Notes under the pieces: model-generated | Seen by the model: the letters and a program-made list of their open reading frames with translations, nothing else | What the model was told of the DNA's origin: nothing | The model's database searches: none | Origin: Oscillospiraceae bacterium | GTDB taxonomy: Bacteria > Bacillota > Clostridia > Oscillospirales > Ruminococcaceae | NCBI GenBank assembly: GCA_009780025.1 | Contig: WRAV01000017.1 | Coordinates: forward strand, 1-45,222 | Length of the DNA stretch: 45,222 nucleotides | Reading direction: 5' to 3' | Part shown: piece by piece, positions 8,231 to 16,160 of the stretch | Layout of the letters: each line of letters begins with the position of its first letter | Position numbering within the stretch: the first letter of the stretch is position 1 | Made by a program: the position numbers and the translations under genes

Positions 8231-8941
8231 CTGTTCGCGGTAGAGCAGGTGCGCAAAACCTATGGTGCTCGACAGATACTCGACGGCGTCAGCTTTGCGG
8301 TGGAGCCGGGCACAGCCTGCGCTATCATTGGCAAAAACGGTTGCGGTAAATCCACTTTGCTGGCTGTGGCTGCGAGCGTTTTGCGCCCGGACAGCGGCCG
8401 TGTGTTGCTGGGCGGCAAGGACCCCGCGGATCAGCCCGAACTGCGGAAATTTCTTGGATACCTGGCCCAGGGAGACAGCCTGTTTGAAGAGCTGACCGTG
8501 GGCGAAAACCTGCGCTTTTGGGGAAGTGCTGCCGGCCTGCATGGTTCAGGTGTGACAGATAACCCATTTGTGGAGCTGCTAGGCCTAAACGACTTCTGGC
8601 AAAAGCGGGTCTCCCGCCTGAGCGGAGGTATGCGCAGGCGGACAGCTATCTGTGCGGCATTGCTGGGCGACCCCGAGTACATCCTGCTAGACGAGCCGTT
8701 CTCAGGGCTGGATATGCTCTACAGGCAGGAACTCAGCGCATTTTTGCGCAAAATGTGTGAGATGGGCAAGACAATCATTTACACCACACACAGCCCGGAA
8801 GAACTCGCAGACCTTGGCGACACCGCCCTGCTTTTGCAGAGTGGGCGGATTTTACGCGAGGAAAACATAAGCGCCCACCTAAGCGGGGGCGCAAATTTGC
8901 AAGCACTGTTCTTATCTTACTTAAAGGGAGAAGATTGTTGA
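8231..8941 (+). CDS. ABC transporter ATP-binding protein
   Basis: ATPase of an ABC-2 type exporter, about 236 residues. Walker A GKNGCGKS (34-41), signature LSGGMRRR, Walker B ILLDEPFSGLD and H-loop THS are all present, so it should hydrolyse ATP. The start is unusual. The family N-terminal strand (LFAVEQVRKTYG) needs a start upstream of the GTG at 8249, but the frame is closed by TAA at 8228-8230. The only codon available is CTG at 8231, with AAAGAGAAG about 10 bases before it. The GTG at 8249 would cut the first strand. The stop overlaps the start of the lipoprotein gene (TGATG). First gene of a four-gene operon with two permeases. Confidence 0.88.
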   Translation: MFAVEQVRKTYGARQILDGVSFAVEPGTACAIIGKNGCGKSTLLAVAASVLRPDSGRVLLGGKDPADQPELRKFLGYLAQGDSLFEELTVGENLRFWGSAAGLHGSGVTDNPFVELLGLNDFWQKRVSRLSGGMRRRTAICAALLGDPEYILLDEPFSGLDMLYRQELSAFLRKMCEMGKTIIYTTHSPEELADLGDTALLLQSGRILREENISAHLSGGANLQALFLSYLKGEDC

Positions 8942-10578
8942 TGACGAACCAAACCAAAACCATGTCCAAGCGGCTGATAGCCCTGCTGATGGCGCTCTCG
9001 CTTATAGCCGTCGTTTTTGCTGGCTGTACCCCCACCGAAGCGCCGGTAGCCCCGGCGGCACCAGAGGCAGCGGCTGAGGAGCCAGGAGAAGACGAAGCGC
9101 TGGCTGACCCTGCCGCGTTTGTGCTGGATCTCGCTCTGCGCGAAAACAACCCCGAGCTCTTCCTTGAGGGTGCGCTAACGCTTTCCGGCTTGAACGCAAG
9201 CGGCGCGTTTATAGACCTTGCCCCCGACTTTTCCGCGTTTGATCTTTCGCGCTTTAGGGGCAGCCCCACCGAGCACAGATTCTCGTTTAGCATTGACGAG
9301 GCCGACCCGGACATCATACCGATTGACGGTGTGGGGATTGACCTAAGCTTCCTATCCAACGAGGCCGCCAGCAGCTATCTGCTGAACTTTGCAATTGACG
9401 CCGGCTTCCTGGCATTTGAAGACAACCGCATATTCATCTCGCCGGATATGATCGCACTGAGCTTCCCCGACCTTTACGACCGCCACCAGTACATATCGAT
9501 AAACCCGCAGACCTTTGCGCAGGACTGGAACGCCTCCGACTTTGCCGACGCGTTTGGCGAGATTGACCCCAGCGACTTTGACATTGTTCTCGCCATGATC
9601 GAGGAAATGAGCGACATGATGAGCTTCGGCTCCCTGCTCGAGATGCTGGAGGAATACGAAGAGCAGTTTGAGCGGGTTAGCGAAAACTTCATGAGCGCCG
9701 GCACATTCGTTGATGAGGGGAATACCGAAATCACGGTGGGTAACAATACATACACCGTGGCAAGACTTGGCTACACATTCTCCGAGGCCGCTGTCGTGGA
9801 GTACATGGACGCGATTATGGATGTGGTCTTCGATGTGCTCTTCGATTTTATCGACGGCATTATAGCCATTGCTGCGATTGCCGACCCAACTCTCGACGTA
9901 GACGAGATCAGGGAAGAGATGCAGGAAGTTTTCGAGGAAATGAACTCCTCTTTCCCTTACGGCATGGTTCTGTTCTACTACATCGACGTGAACACCGGCC
10001 TTGTGCGCAGAAGCCACATTCCAGACTGGACAATGGTTATGGACGCCGGATTCGGTGAAGAGGAATCTATTACCGATATAGTGACATACTATCTCGGTGA
10101 AGTAAGCCCGGCGGACGTTACCCGTACCTACGTAACTATGACCGACGGCTTTGGCGATGTTACCGAGATGGAAATGTTTATGTCCATCCCCGAGGGCGGG
10201 CCTTACGTATTCTCTATGGATATGACATCCACAGCACTTGATGGCGTAATCTCCTTTGAGATGGGCTACAACCCGAACGCCAGCACAGACAACGTATGGC
10301 TTGAGATTGAGTACCGGGAAAGATTCGTTCGCGGCGTACTTGAAATGAGAGGCGACCTGGTTGATTCCGCAAATGAGTTCGCGATCAACAACGGCCAGAT
10401 GACGCTCTCGCTCAACGGAACATCCGTGATGGATGCGAGCTTTGAGTATTCGCTGCGTAATGTTGCTGCCGGTGATGTAAACATTGACCGTGCGCAGGCC
10501 ACAAGCCTGTTCGAGATTGATCTTGATCAGCTTGAGCAAGATCTTATGATGCTTATGCTGATGATGTCCATGATGTAG
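8941..10578 (+). CDS. Large acidic lipoprotein in an ABC exporter operon
   Basis: A 545-residue surface lipoprotein of unknown function. The signal peptide ends VVFAGC (Cys at about residue 25), followed by an Ala/Pro/Glu-rich linker. The mature protein is rich in Asp and Glu and is predicted mostly as alternating strand segments; the final residues are a Met-rich tail (LMMLMLMMSMM). The ATG at 8941 overlaps the ATPase stop; AAAGGGAG at 8923-8930 serves it. It lies between the ATPase and the two permease genes, so it may be an extracellular partner of the exporter or its cargo. Whether the Met-rich end has a role is unknown. No homologue recognised. Confidence 0.75.
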   Translation: MTNQTKTMSKRLIALLMALSLIAVVFAGCTPTEAPVAPAAPEAAAEEPGEDEALADPAAFVLDLALRENNPELFLEGALTLSGLNASGAFIDLAPDFSAFDLSRFRGSPTEHRFSFSIDEADPDIIPIDGVGIDLSFLSNEAASSYLLNFAIDAGFLAFEDNRIFISPDMIALSFPDLYDRHQYISINPQTFAQDWNASDFADAFGEIDPSDFDIVLAMIEEMSDMMSFGSLLEMLEEYEEQFERVSENFMSAGTFVDEGNTEITVGNNTYTVARLGYTFSEAAVVEYMDAIMDVVFDVLFDFIDGIIAIAAIADPTLDVDEIREEMQEVFEEMNSSFPYGMVLFYYIDVNTGLVRRSHIPDWTMVMDAGFGEEESITDIVTYYLGEVSPADVTRTYVTMTDGFGDVTEMEMFMSIPEGGPYVFSMDMTSTALDGVISFEMGYNPNASTDNVWLEIEYRERFVRGVLEMRGDLVDSANEFAINNGQMTLSLNGTSVMDASFEYSLRNVAAGDVNIDRAQATSLFEIDLDQLEQDLMMLMLMMSMM

Positions 10579-10612
10579 ACCGCTACTCTGCCACACAACC
10601 TAGGAGTTCTTG

Positions 10613-11821
10613 ATGGGAGTCCTTAACCTTAGCTTTGCTCTTACTCGCGCCTGTTTGGGGCGTATAGCCGTATTTGTCTGCCTGACCGCCCTGCTGTGTC
10701 TTACCGCAGGGCTGTTGGGCAGCTTCCTTTTGGGGGAAGGCGCCATGCCCCCGGTAAAAATCGCGATTGTGGACGAGGACGACACGGCGGAGTCCCGTAT
10801 GCTGCTCAGCTACCTGGAGGGCATGGAGGAGGGCCGCGAGCTGATAGCCTTTGCCATAACCGACGCCGCCGGCGCGCAGGGCATGATGGAGAGTGGGGAG
10901 GCCACTGCGGCTGTGCTTATCCCCAGTGGGTTTATGGCCGGGGTGCTGGATGGTACAAACGCGCCGTTTATCGTTACTCTGGACCCGAGCACGCCAATGC
11001 GGGCTGGGGTTGTCCGGGTGTTTGCGGGCGTTTATGCCGATATGCTGCGCACTGGGCAGCAAGGGGTGTACATCTCGCTGGACGCCGCCAGGCAGCACGG
11101 CACCGCCGAGCAGTGGCAGGAGATGTTCCGCACCGCCAACTTGCGCTTCTTGATGGCAATGATGAACCGCGAAAGTGTGCTGGAGGAGACTGAGCTGCAC
11201 CCCACCGGCCAGGTGAGCGTGGCCCTGCACTACGTGTCGGCGGCATTTGTGTTTTTGATGCTGCTGGGCGTCTGCCTCTTTTTGGATGTATGGGCGCGGG
11301 CGGCCTCCCGGCGGGTGCTGCTCCGCCTTAGCGCGCTGGGCAACCACTGGCTGCCTACCGGGCTATCCTACACCCTTGGCGCGGCGATTCCCCTGGGGAT
11401 AGCTTGTCTGCTGCTGGCGCTTTTGGCGGCGGCGGTGAATAGTAGCCTCGAGCTGGGGCTTGTGCACTGGCCGACGACGGCCCTCGCACTGTTTGTATTG
11501 ATACTCTGTTGCGGGGCGTTTTTGGCGGCGATATCGCGCCTGTTCGGGCAGGGGGCGGTCGGGAACACATTCGTGTTTTTATACGGTTTGGGCGGGCTCT
11601 TCCTCTCCGGCGGGGTATTGCCGCCCACCTACCTGGCACCAATTCTCGTCAGTCTTGGGCGGCTGGCTCCGCACTACTGGCTGACCCGACTGCTTTCCTA
11701 CGCCATTGTGGGTGAAGTTAACGCGGCCGCTCTGGCCGGCTCTCTTGTCTTTATTGCGATTTTCGGGCTGGTTGCCGTTGCGGGCGTGGCCCGTGGCTCG
11801 AAAGTTGGTGCGCTGATATGA
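10613..11821 (+). CDS. ABC-2 type transporter permease
   Basis: Membrane subunit of about 402 residues in the ABC-2 exporter family. One N-terminal helix is followed by a large extracytoplasmic domain that begins with the family-typical strand VKIAIVDEDDTAES (about 44-57), then a block of five or six hydrophobic helices from about residue 205 to the end. The start at 10613 follows TAGGAG at 10601-10606. The stop overlaps the next gene (ATGA at 11818-11821). With the paralogous permease downstream it should form a heterodimer powered by the ATPase at 8231. Substrate unknown. Confidence 0.85.
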   Translation: MGVLNLSFALTRACLGRIAVFVCLTALLCLTAGLLGSFLLGEGAMPPVKIAIVDEDDTAESRMLLSYLEGMEEGRELIAFAITDAAGAQGMMESGEATAAVLIPSGFMAGVLDGTNAPFIVTLDPSTPMRAGVVRVFAGVYADMLRTGQQGVYISLDAARQHGTAEQWQEMFRTANLRFLMAMMNRESVLEETELHPTGQVSVALHYVSAAFVFLMLLGVCLFLDVWARAASRRVLLRLSALGNHWLPTGLSYTLGAAIPLGIACLLLALLAAAVNSSLELGLVHWPTTALALFVLILCCGAFLAAISRLFGQGAVGNTFVFLYGLGGLFLSGGVLPPTYLAPILVSLGRLAPHYWLTRLLSYAIVGEVNAAALAGSLVFIAIFGLVAVAGVARGSKVGALI

Positions 11822-12981
11822 GGTTTTTCTGGGATGTGACAGCTCTTACCTGCAAGCGGTTGTTACGGCGGCCTGGGGTGTTGTTCATCACCCTACTGCT
11901 CCCACTTGTCTGCGCTGCGGCGGGGCTATATCTGGCCGGCGAGGGCGAAGTACTTGAAATGCGTGTGGGCGTAGCTTTAGAGCCTGGGGATGACTTCAGT
12001 GAGCGGATATATGCGGAGTTAAGTAGATTTGAGGGCCCGGTTGCTTTTGAACGCCACAGCCCGGGCAACCGAGATTATCTTGAGCGCGAGGTCGCTGCCG
12101 GCAGAATGGAGGCCGCATACCTGATTCCCCCGGGGCTGGACGAGACCATGCGGGGCGGACGGATTATGGGCAATATTGAGGTGCTTACTTCCCCGCGGGC
12201 TGTGTTGGATGGTCTTGCCGGGGAAATAATATTAGCCTCTATGCTGCGCGAGGCATCCCCACAGATGAACATAGAGCTGATAGCCAGGATTTTGCGATTG
12301 CCACCCGAGCAAGCCGAAGAAATTGTGGCGGAGCTCTACGCCTACTACAACGCGCGGGAGTATATTTTTCTGGAGCCGGTGTTTGTTTACCACGCGGCCG
12401 GGGAAGCTGATGGCATCCTGCCGCTGCCGGTGGAGGCAAGGGCGCTCCACGGGATTATCGCGCTATTTTTGCTGGCGGGAGTTATCTGGGCGCTGCCTAC
12501 GCTTGCCCGGGAAACACCAGGCATTCTGCGCAAGCTGCCACCTGGCGGCAACCGGGTCTTTATGTTGGGTACGGCTTTTGCCCTCACGCTTACCGGGCTA
12601 TTGCAGGGTGTGTTTGGCCTTGCCGCCATAGCGCTCACCCACCCGGCGGCGATAAGTTCACTGCCGGTCAGCGCGATAATGTTGGCGGCCTATCTGCTTT
12701 GCCTGGGCCTTGGTGGGAGCGCGGCGGTACTGTTGGCTCCGTGTCCGGGCGCTGTCTACCCCGCGGGAATATTTATTCTCATCTTCACCGCAGCTCTGGG
12801 CGGCCCGCTGATAGACCCGGGTGAGGTAAGCCCGCGGCTGGCTGTGATTCCAACCATATTTCCCAGCTGGTATTATATTGGCGGGGCGTTGGGGGGCACA
12901 TTGCAGCCACTGCCGGTGTTATTGGTTTTCTCACTTGTCTTTGCCTTTGCCGGGCTGACCATGCTCGCGGCACGCAAATAG
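11818..12981 (+). CDS. ABC-2 type transporter permease (second subunit)
   Basis: Second ABC-2 permease, 387 residues, with the same plan as its neighbour: N-terminal helix (VLFITLLLPLVCAAAGLYLA), an extracytoplasmic domain opening with MRVGVALEPGDDFSE, and C-terminal helices from about residue 215. Its start overlaps the stop of the preceding permease by four bases, so the two are probably co-translated. Last gene of the operon. It converges with the minus-strand tail-like gene only 51 bases later; no clear terminator hairpin is visible in that gap. Confidence 0.85.
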   Translation: MRFFWDVTALTCKRLLRRPGVLFITLLLPLVCAAAGLYLAGEGEVLEMRVGVALEPGDDFSERIYAELSRFEGPVAFERHSPGNRDYLEREVAAGRMEAAYLIPPGLDETMRGGRIMGNIEVLTSPRAVLDGLAGEIILASMLREASPQMNIELIARILRLPPEQAEEIVAELYAYYNAREYIFLEPVFVYHAAGEADGILPLPVEARALHGIIALFLLAGVIWALPTLARETPGILRKLPPGGNRVFMLGTAFALTLTGLLQGVFGLAAIALTHPAAISSLPVSAIMLAAYLLCLGLGGSAAVLLAPCPGAVYPAGIFILIFTAALGGPLIDPGEVSPRLAVIPTIFPSWYYIGGALGGTLQPLPVLLVFSLVFAFAGLTMLAARK

Positions 12982-13032
12982 CAAAATGCTAAACTCTATG
13001 ATGCGGAGCACGTAGTGGAACGGAGTTGCGAG

Positions 13033-15084
13033 CTAATGGTCCAGCGCCCCCGCTGGTATGTACATCAACCGCGCGCCGTTGTGTGTGCCCGCAGCCCCAA
13101 CCCCGGCTGCAAAAACCCAGGCGAAGAGCCCGCAGCGCCCGGCCTGGGCCCAGTTACCGCCGGCATATGTGTTGCGCCAGCCGGTAGCGGACCACCAACC
13201 GCCATCCGCCAAAAATGTTGTCGCGGAGCCACCTGCTCCCGCCTGAGGCAAGCCCAGCCAAGGCGCGGCGGGGTCGAAGCCCAGCCTGGTAAAAAAGCTG
13301 CCCGCTACACCGGTGGGAATTGGATATGACAGCTGGGTATAGCCCGCTGTGGTGCTGTCCGCAAACCGGGATGGGTCTGCGCAAAACCAGAACTCGCCGT
13401 TGTTTACATTTAGACCGTCAACCCACTCCCAAACGTTGCCCCACCAGTTTTCTATTCCGCGCCAAACCACGGATGACGCCGCAGGGCTTTGGCCGGCTTC
13501 TCGGCCGCTGCCAACTATGCCATCTGTCCGCCCGGTGATAAGCGGGCCGCCACTGGAGGTATTGCCGGGGCCGATGGCCGCTTGAATATCGTTGTTGGCC
13601 AGTTCGATCAGCGCAAGGTCGGTTATAGCCGCTTTGGCGGCGATGTCAACTATTCCCCATCCCGTACCTTTGGCCCGCGCCCCGGTTCTAAACTGGGCGC
13701 GGGTTTGCTCTACCAGCGGGAGGGCGCCGGATACCGAGCGGTGCCCCGCGCTAGTCTCGTAGGCTCCGATGTAGATTTTGTTTGCGGTGCCGGTCGGTCG
13801 GGCAAAGGCCGGGTGCGGCAGAAGACTGTCAGCCTGCCGGTCGCAGATAAATGTGCGGCGGGTCATGTTCGAAGTGTCGTCTTCTGCGCGGTGGTAGAAG
13901 AGTGGGATTTCCACCATGACCTCGACCCCATTTGGTGGTGTGAATGTAAAGGCCGGCTCCCCTTCGTAGGCGATTACCGCTCCGTCGGCGGCGAGGTTGC
14001 ACCGGCGGATATTTTTGTAGATCGGTGCGCTGTCGAAGTCAGAGTGCCCGGCATCAGCGCCGATGCCGGAGGTCACAGTCAGCCCGGCGGCATCCTCAAT
14101 ACGCTCAAGCACAGGGGAGGGGTTGCCGTAATTCCAGGAGGTGCCCAGTATTGTGTGTATGACGCCGTCCCCCTTGAATAGTAGGTAAGTTCCGGCCAAA
14201 TCAGCTTCCGGGCGGTGTGTCGAGTAAAAAATCGCGCTGCCCGTAACTGATACCGCCATCCCGGCGACCCCCGCGTCCTTTGCGTGCCCATAGGAGCTCA
14301 GGTTAAAGGCTGGCTCCACGCGGTCGTTCCGGGTGACGCCGGGCATGGGCAAGCTGGCCTCAAACCCGAACCGCTTACTGCGTGTAGACGGCCTCCAAGC
14401 TGACGCGAGAATCGTGAAGTCGATTGGCGACGGACCCTTACCCTGTGGTCCCGGCTCGCCTTGCAGGCCGCCAGCTCCGCGCGGGATTACAAAGTCAAGA
14501 ACAAGGTCGCGCTCGCTGCCAGAGTTGCTTATGCTTGCGTGGCTGCCCGGTTCCCCGGTGGCGACCGAGCCGATTGTTATGGTTGCACCCTGCCCAGGTG
14601 CTTGCCATTCTGTTGGCAGCTTCACCCGGCCGAGTTCATCTCCGCTCATGTTGAAAAAGCGCAGCTCGCCGCCTTGAGACTCAACCGAGTGCATTGCCCC
14701 GCGGTAAACCTGGCGCACCATGTCGGGCAGCTCCTCGACAGTTTGTGCCCCCGGGGGGATCGAGGGCCGCAGCCAAAACCGCAGAATATTCGAGTGGACA
14801 ATGGCGTCGCCGTCCCGCTCAAAGGCCACTTGCAGCTGCAGGGACTGAGTCTGGGTGAGTGTGTTTAGTACCTCAAATTGGTTGCCGCGCCCCAGGTTTA
14901 CTGGTGCGAACTCCTGTTCTTCGTCCATGAAGGCAAGCACAAGGTCGCACTGGGCGTACTCTTCTGGTCTGGTAAAAATAAATTGCTTTGCACGGTTGTC
15001 GTACAAGCTGCCCAACATAGAGAGTGGTGTCTCCATTGCCAGGCGACCATTCCGCTTTTTAAACGTTATTTCAATGTTTTCCAT
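13033..15084 (-). CDS. Phage-tail-like adhesin with C-terminal formylglycine-enzyme/C-type-lectin domain; possible DGR target
   Basis: A 683-residue protein with a mosaic plan. Residues 1-165 resemble a phage baseplate or tail protein N-terminus. A short collagen-like stretch follows (PRGAGGLQGEPGPQG, 201-215), then a long middle region. The C-terminal FGE-sulfatase type domain has the signature IENWWGNVWEWVDG (545-558). The last 50 residues (630-677) run WWSATGWRNTYAGGNW, then GLFAW, then NGARLMYIP, the pattern seen at variable regions of diversity-generating retroelement targets, where Asn positions of the template become variable. Start supported by AAAGGGG upstream. No reverse transcriptase, template repeat or other phage gene is in the window, so it is an orphan. 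It could also be a fixed domesticated adhesin. Confidence 0.7.
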   Translation of the reverse strand: MENIEITFKKRNGRLAMETPLSMLGSLYDNRAKQFIFTRPEEYAQCDLVLAFMDEEQEFAPVNLGRGNQFEVLNTLTQTQSLQLQVAFERDGDAIVHSNILRFWLRPSIPPGAQTVEELPDMVRQVYRGAMHSVESQGGELRFFNMSGDELGRVKLPTEWQAPGQGATITIGSVATGEPGSHASISNSGSERDLVLDFVIPRGAGGLQGEPGPQGKGPSPIDFTILASAWRPSTRSKRFGFEASLPMPGVTRNDRVEPAFNLSSYGHAKDAGVAGMAVSVTGSAIFYSTHRPEADLAGTYLLFKGDGVIHTILGTSWNYGNPSPVLERIEDAAGLTVTSGIGADAGHSDFDSAPIYKNIRRCNLAADGAVIAYEGEPAFTFTPPNGVEVMVEIPLFYHRAEDDTSNMTRRTFICDRQADSLLPHPAFARPTGTANKIYIGAYETSAGHRSVSGALPLVEQTRAQFRTGARAKGTGWGIVDIAAKAAITDLALIELANNDIQAAIGPGNTSSGGPLITGRTDGIVGSGREAGQSPAASSVVWRGIENWWGNVWEWVDGLNVNNGEFWFCADPSRFADSTTAGYTQLSYPIPTGVAGSFFTRLGFDPAAPWLGLPQAGAGGSATTFLADGGWWSATGWRNTYAGGNWAQAGRCGLFAWVFAAGVGAAGTHNGARLMYIPAGALDH

Positions 15085-15190
15085 TGTGTTATGCGCCCCT
15101 TTCTAAAAGCATTGGCGCTATTATAACATCTGACAAACAGCCGCACAATAGCAATTTTAAATTTCATTCAGAATAAGTAAGAAGCTGCGC

Positions 15191-15217
15191 AAAAAACCGC
15201 GCCGAGTGGGCGCGGTT
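15191..15217 (-). terminator. Rho-independent terminator of the zinc-ribbon/VOC operon
   Basis: On the minus strand, perfect 9-base GC-rich arms (AACCGCGCC and GGCGCGGTT) with a 5-base loop are followed by six T. It lies downstream of the VOC gene end (15304) and upstream of the tail-like gene, so it separates the two transcription units. Confidence 0.85.
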
Positions 15218-15303
15218 CAAGTATGTCGGTAATAGGTTAGGCGGATGGTGATAGAACCCCGCCCCTGCATTTGTGTTTTAGTTAGGCTTCTATGCCCGAC
15301 CGC

Positions 15304-15732
15304 TTATTTCGCTGGTTGTTGAGGGTCGGCTATGAGGTTCCACATGACACCGAATTTGTCGAAGACGACGCCGGTGCATGGGCTGTAAAACTGCTCGGAG
15401 AGCGGCACACCCACCCGTCCCTCCTCGGCGAGGGTGGCGAAGGCGTGTTTGACTGTCGGCACATCTGATTCGACCGCGATTGCGACCCTTTCGGTCTCCT
15501 GCTCGTTTAGCGGGTGGCCAAAGCAGTCGGACATCCGCACTATGCTCTCCCCAATCTTGAGCGTGGCCTGCAGGATGAGCTCCTTTGCCTCTTTCGGCAG
15601 CGGGAAGTCCGGGCTGGGCGGTATGTCCGAGAACTTCATAAGCACAAGAGTGTCGGTCTTGAAGGCCTTCTTGTAGAGCTCGATTGCCTGGGCGCATTGC
15701 CCGGCGAATGTTAAATACGGACACGCTTTCAC
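15304..15732 (-). CDS. VOC superfamily (PhnB-like glyoxalase fold) protein
   Basis: A 142-residue protein of the vicinal-oxygen-chelate superfamily, PhnB / 3-demethylubiquinone-methyltransferase-like branch. The opening KACPYLTFAGQCAQAIELYKKAF and the closing FGVMWNLIADPQ are typical, with two beta-alpha-beta-beta-beta modules between. The start is a GTG at 15732, chosen because GAAGGGAG lies 9 bases upstream; the longer frame to 16044 runs through the neighbouring gene. Two bases separate it from the stop of the zinc-ribbon protein gene, so they are co-transcribed. The reaction cannot be told from sequence; members of this branch often have no known substrate. Confidence 0.82.
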   Translation of the reverse strand: MKACPYLTFAGQCAQAIELYKKAFKTDTLVLMKFSDIPPSPDFPLPKEAKELILQATLKIGESIVRMSDCFGHPLNEQETERVAIAVESDVPTVKHAFATLAEEGRVGVPLSEQFYSPCTGVVFDKFGVMWNLIADPQQPAK

Positions 15733-15734
15733 TA

Positions 15735-16013
15735 TTAATTGCTCCCTTCGTCTTCGTTGTCTATCAGACGGGCTCCGCAGCTTTTGCAGCTGTGCGGAAC
15801 GGTAATCTGCCTTTGCAAAAGCTCGCGGCAGACAGGGCAACGCCAGAACGCCATGTAGATAATCAATGCTGACGCCAGGACGATTGTCCCCGCGGTTATC
15901 AGAGTGCCGTGAATAGGCAGATGCCGCATAAAGTTGGCCACCGCCATAATAACGACCCCGAGCACAAATAAAGTTGTGAACAGCCCAACGGCCTTTTTGT
16001 AAGCGTATTTCAT
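15735..16013 (-). CDS. Small membrane protein with C-terminal zinc ribbon
   Basis: A 92-residue protein with two predicted transmembrane helices (about 9-27 and 37-57) and a C-terminal zinc ribbon made by Cys59, Cys62, Cys76 and Cys79 (CPVC and CKSC). The start ATG at 16013 has GGAGGTG 5 bases upstream; a longer frame to 16082 has no site. This plan matches clostridial membrane proteins of unknown function with a cytoplasmic zinc ribbon. It sits directly upstream of the VOC gene in a two-gene operon, divergent from dacF. Confidence 0.75.
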   Translation of the reverse strand: MKYAYKKAVGLFTTLFVLGVVIMAVANFMRHLPIHGTLITAGTIVLASALIIYMAFWRCPVCRELLQRQITVPHSCKSCGARLIDNEDEGSN

Positions 16014-16160
16014 CCAAGCACCTCCATGTTTGAGTTTGCACCATAATTTTGAATTTGTCAAGCTGTCTTGTCGCAAGGGCATGTTTTATCTGACCGGCGC
16101 ATACATTTGTACTGTGTAACGCCGCTTATTAACAACATAAACTTGCAACGAGGTGTTTTT

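Noticed and set aside
9352-10596. Minus-strand open frame of 414 codons
   Set aside because: Antisense to the lipoprotein gene; His/Val-rich translation is a mirror of acidic codons, with no start signal.
10583-11347. Minus-strand open frame of 254 codons
   Set aside because: Antisense to the ABC permease gene, Gln/His-rich artefact composition, no ribosome site.
12981-13250. Template repeat of a diversity-generating retroelement next to the tail-like gene
   Set aside because: Only the variable-region-like end itself is present; no second near-copy and no reverse transcriptase frame was found anywhere in the window.
13015-14868. Plus-strand open frames opposite the tail-like gene
   Set aside because: They are complements of the minus-strand gene; none has a ribosome site or family signature.
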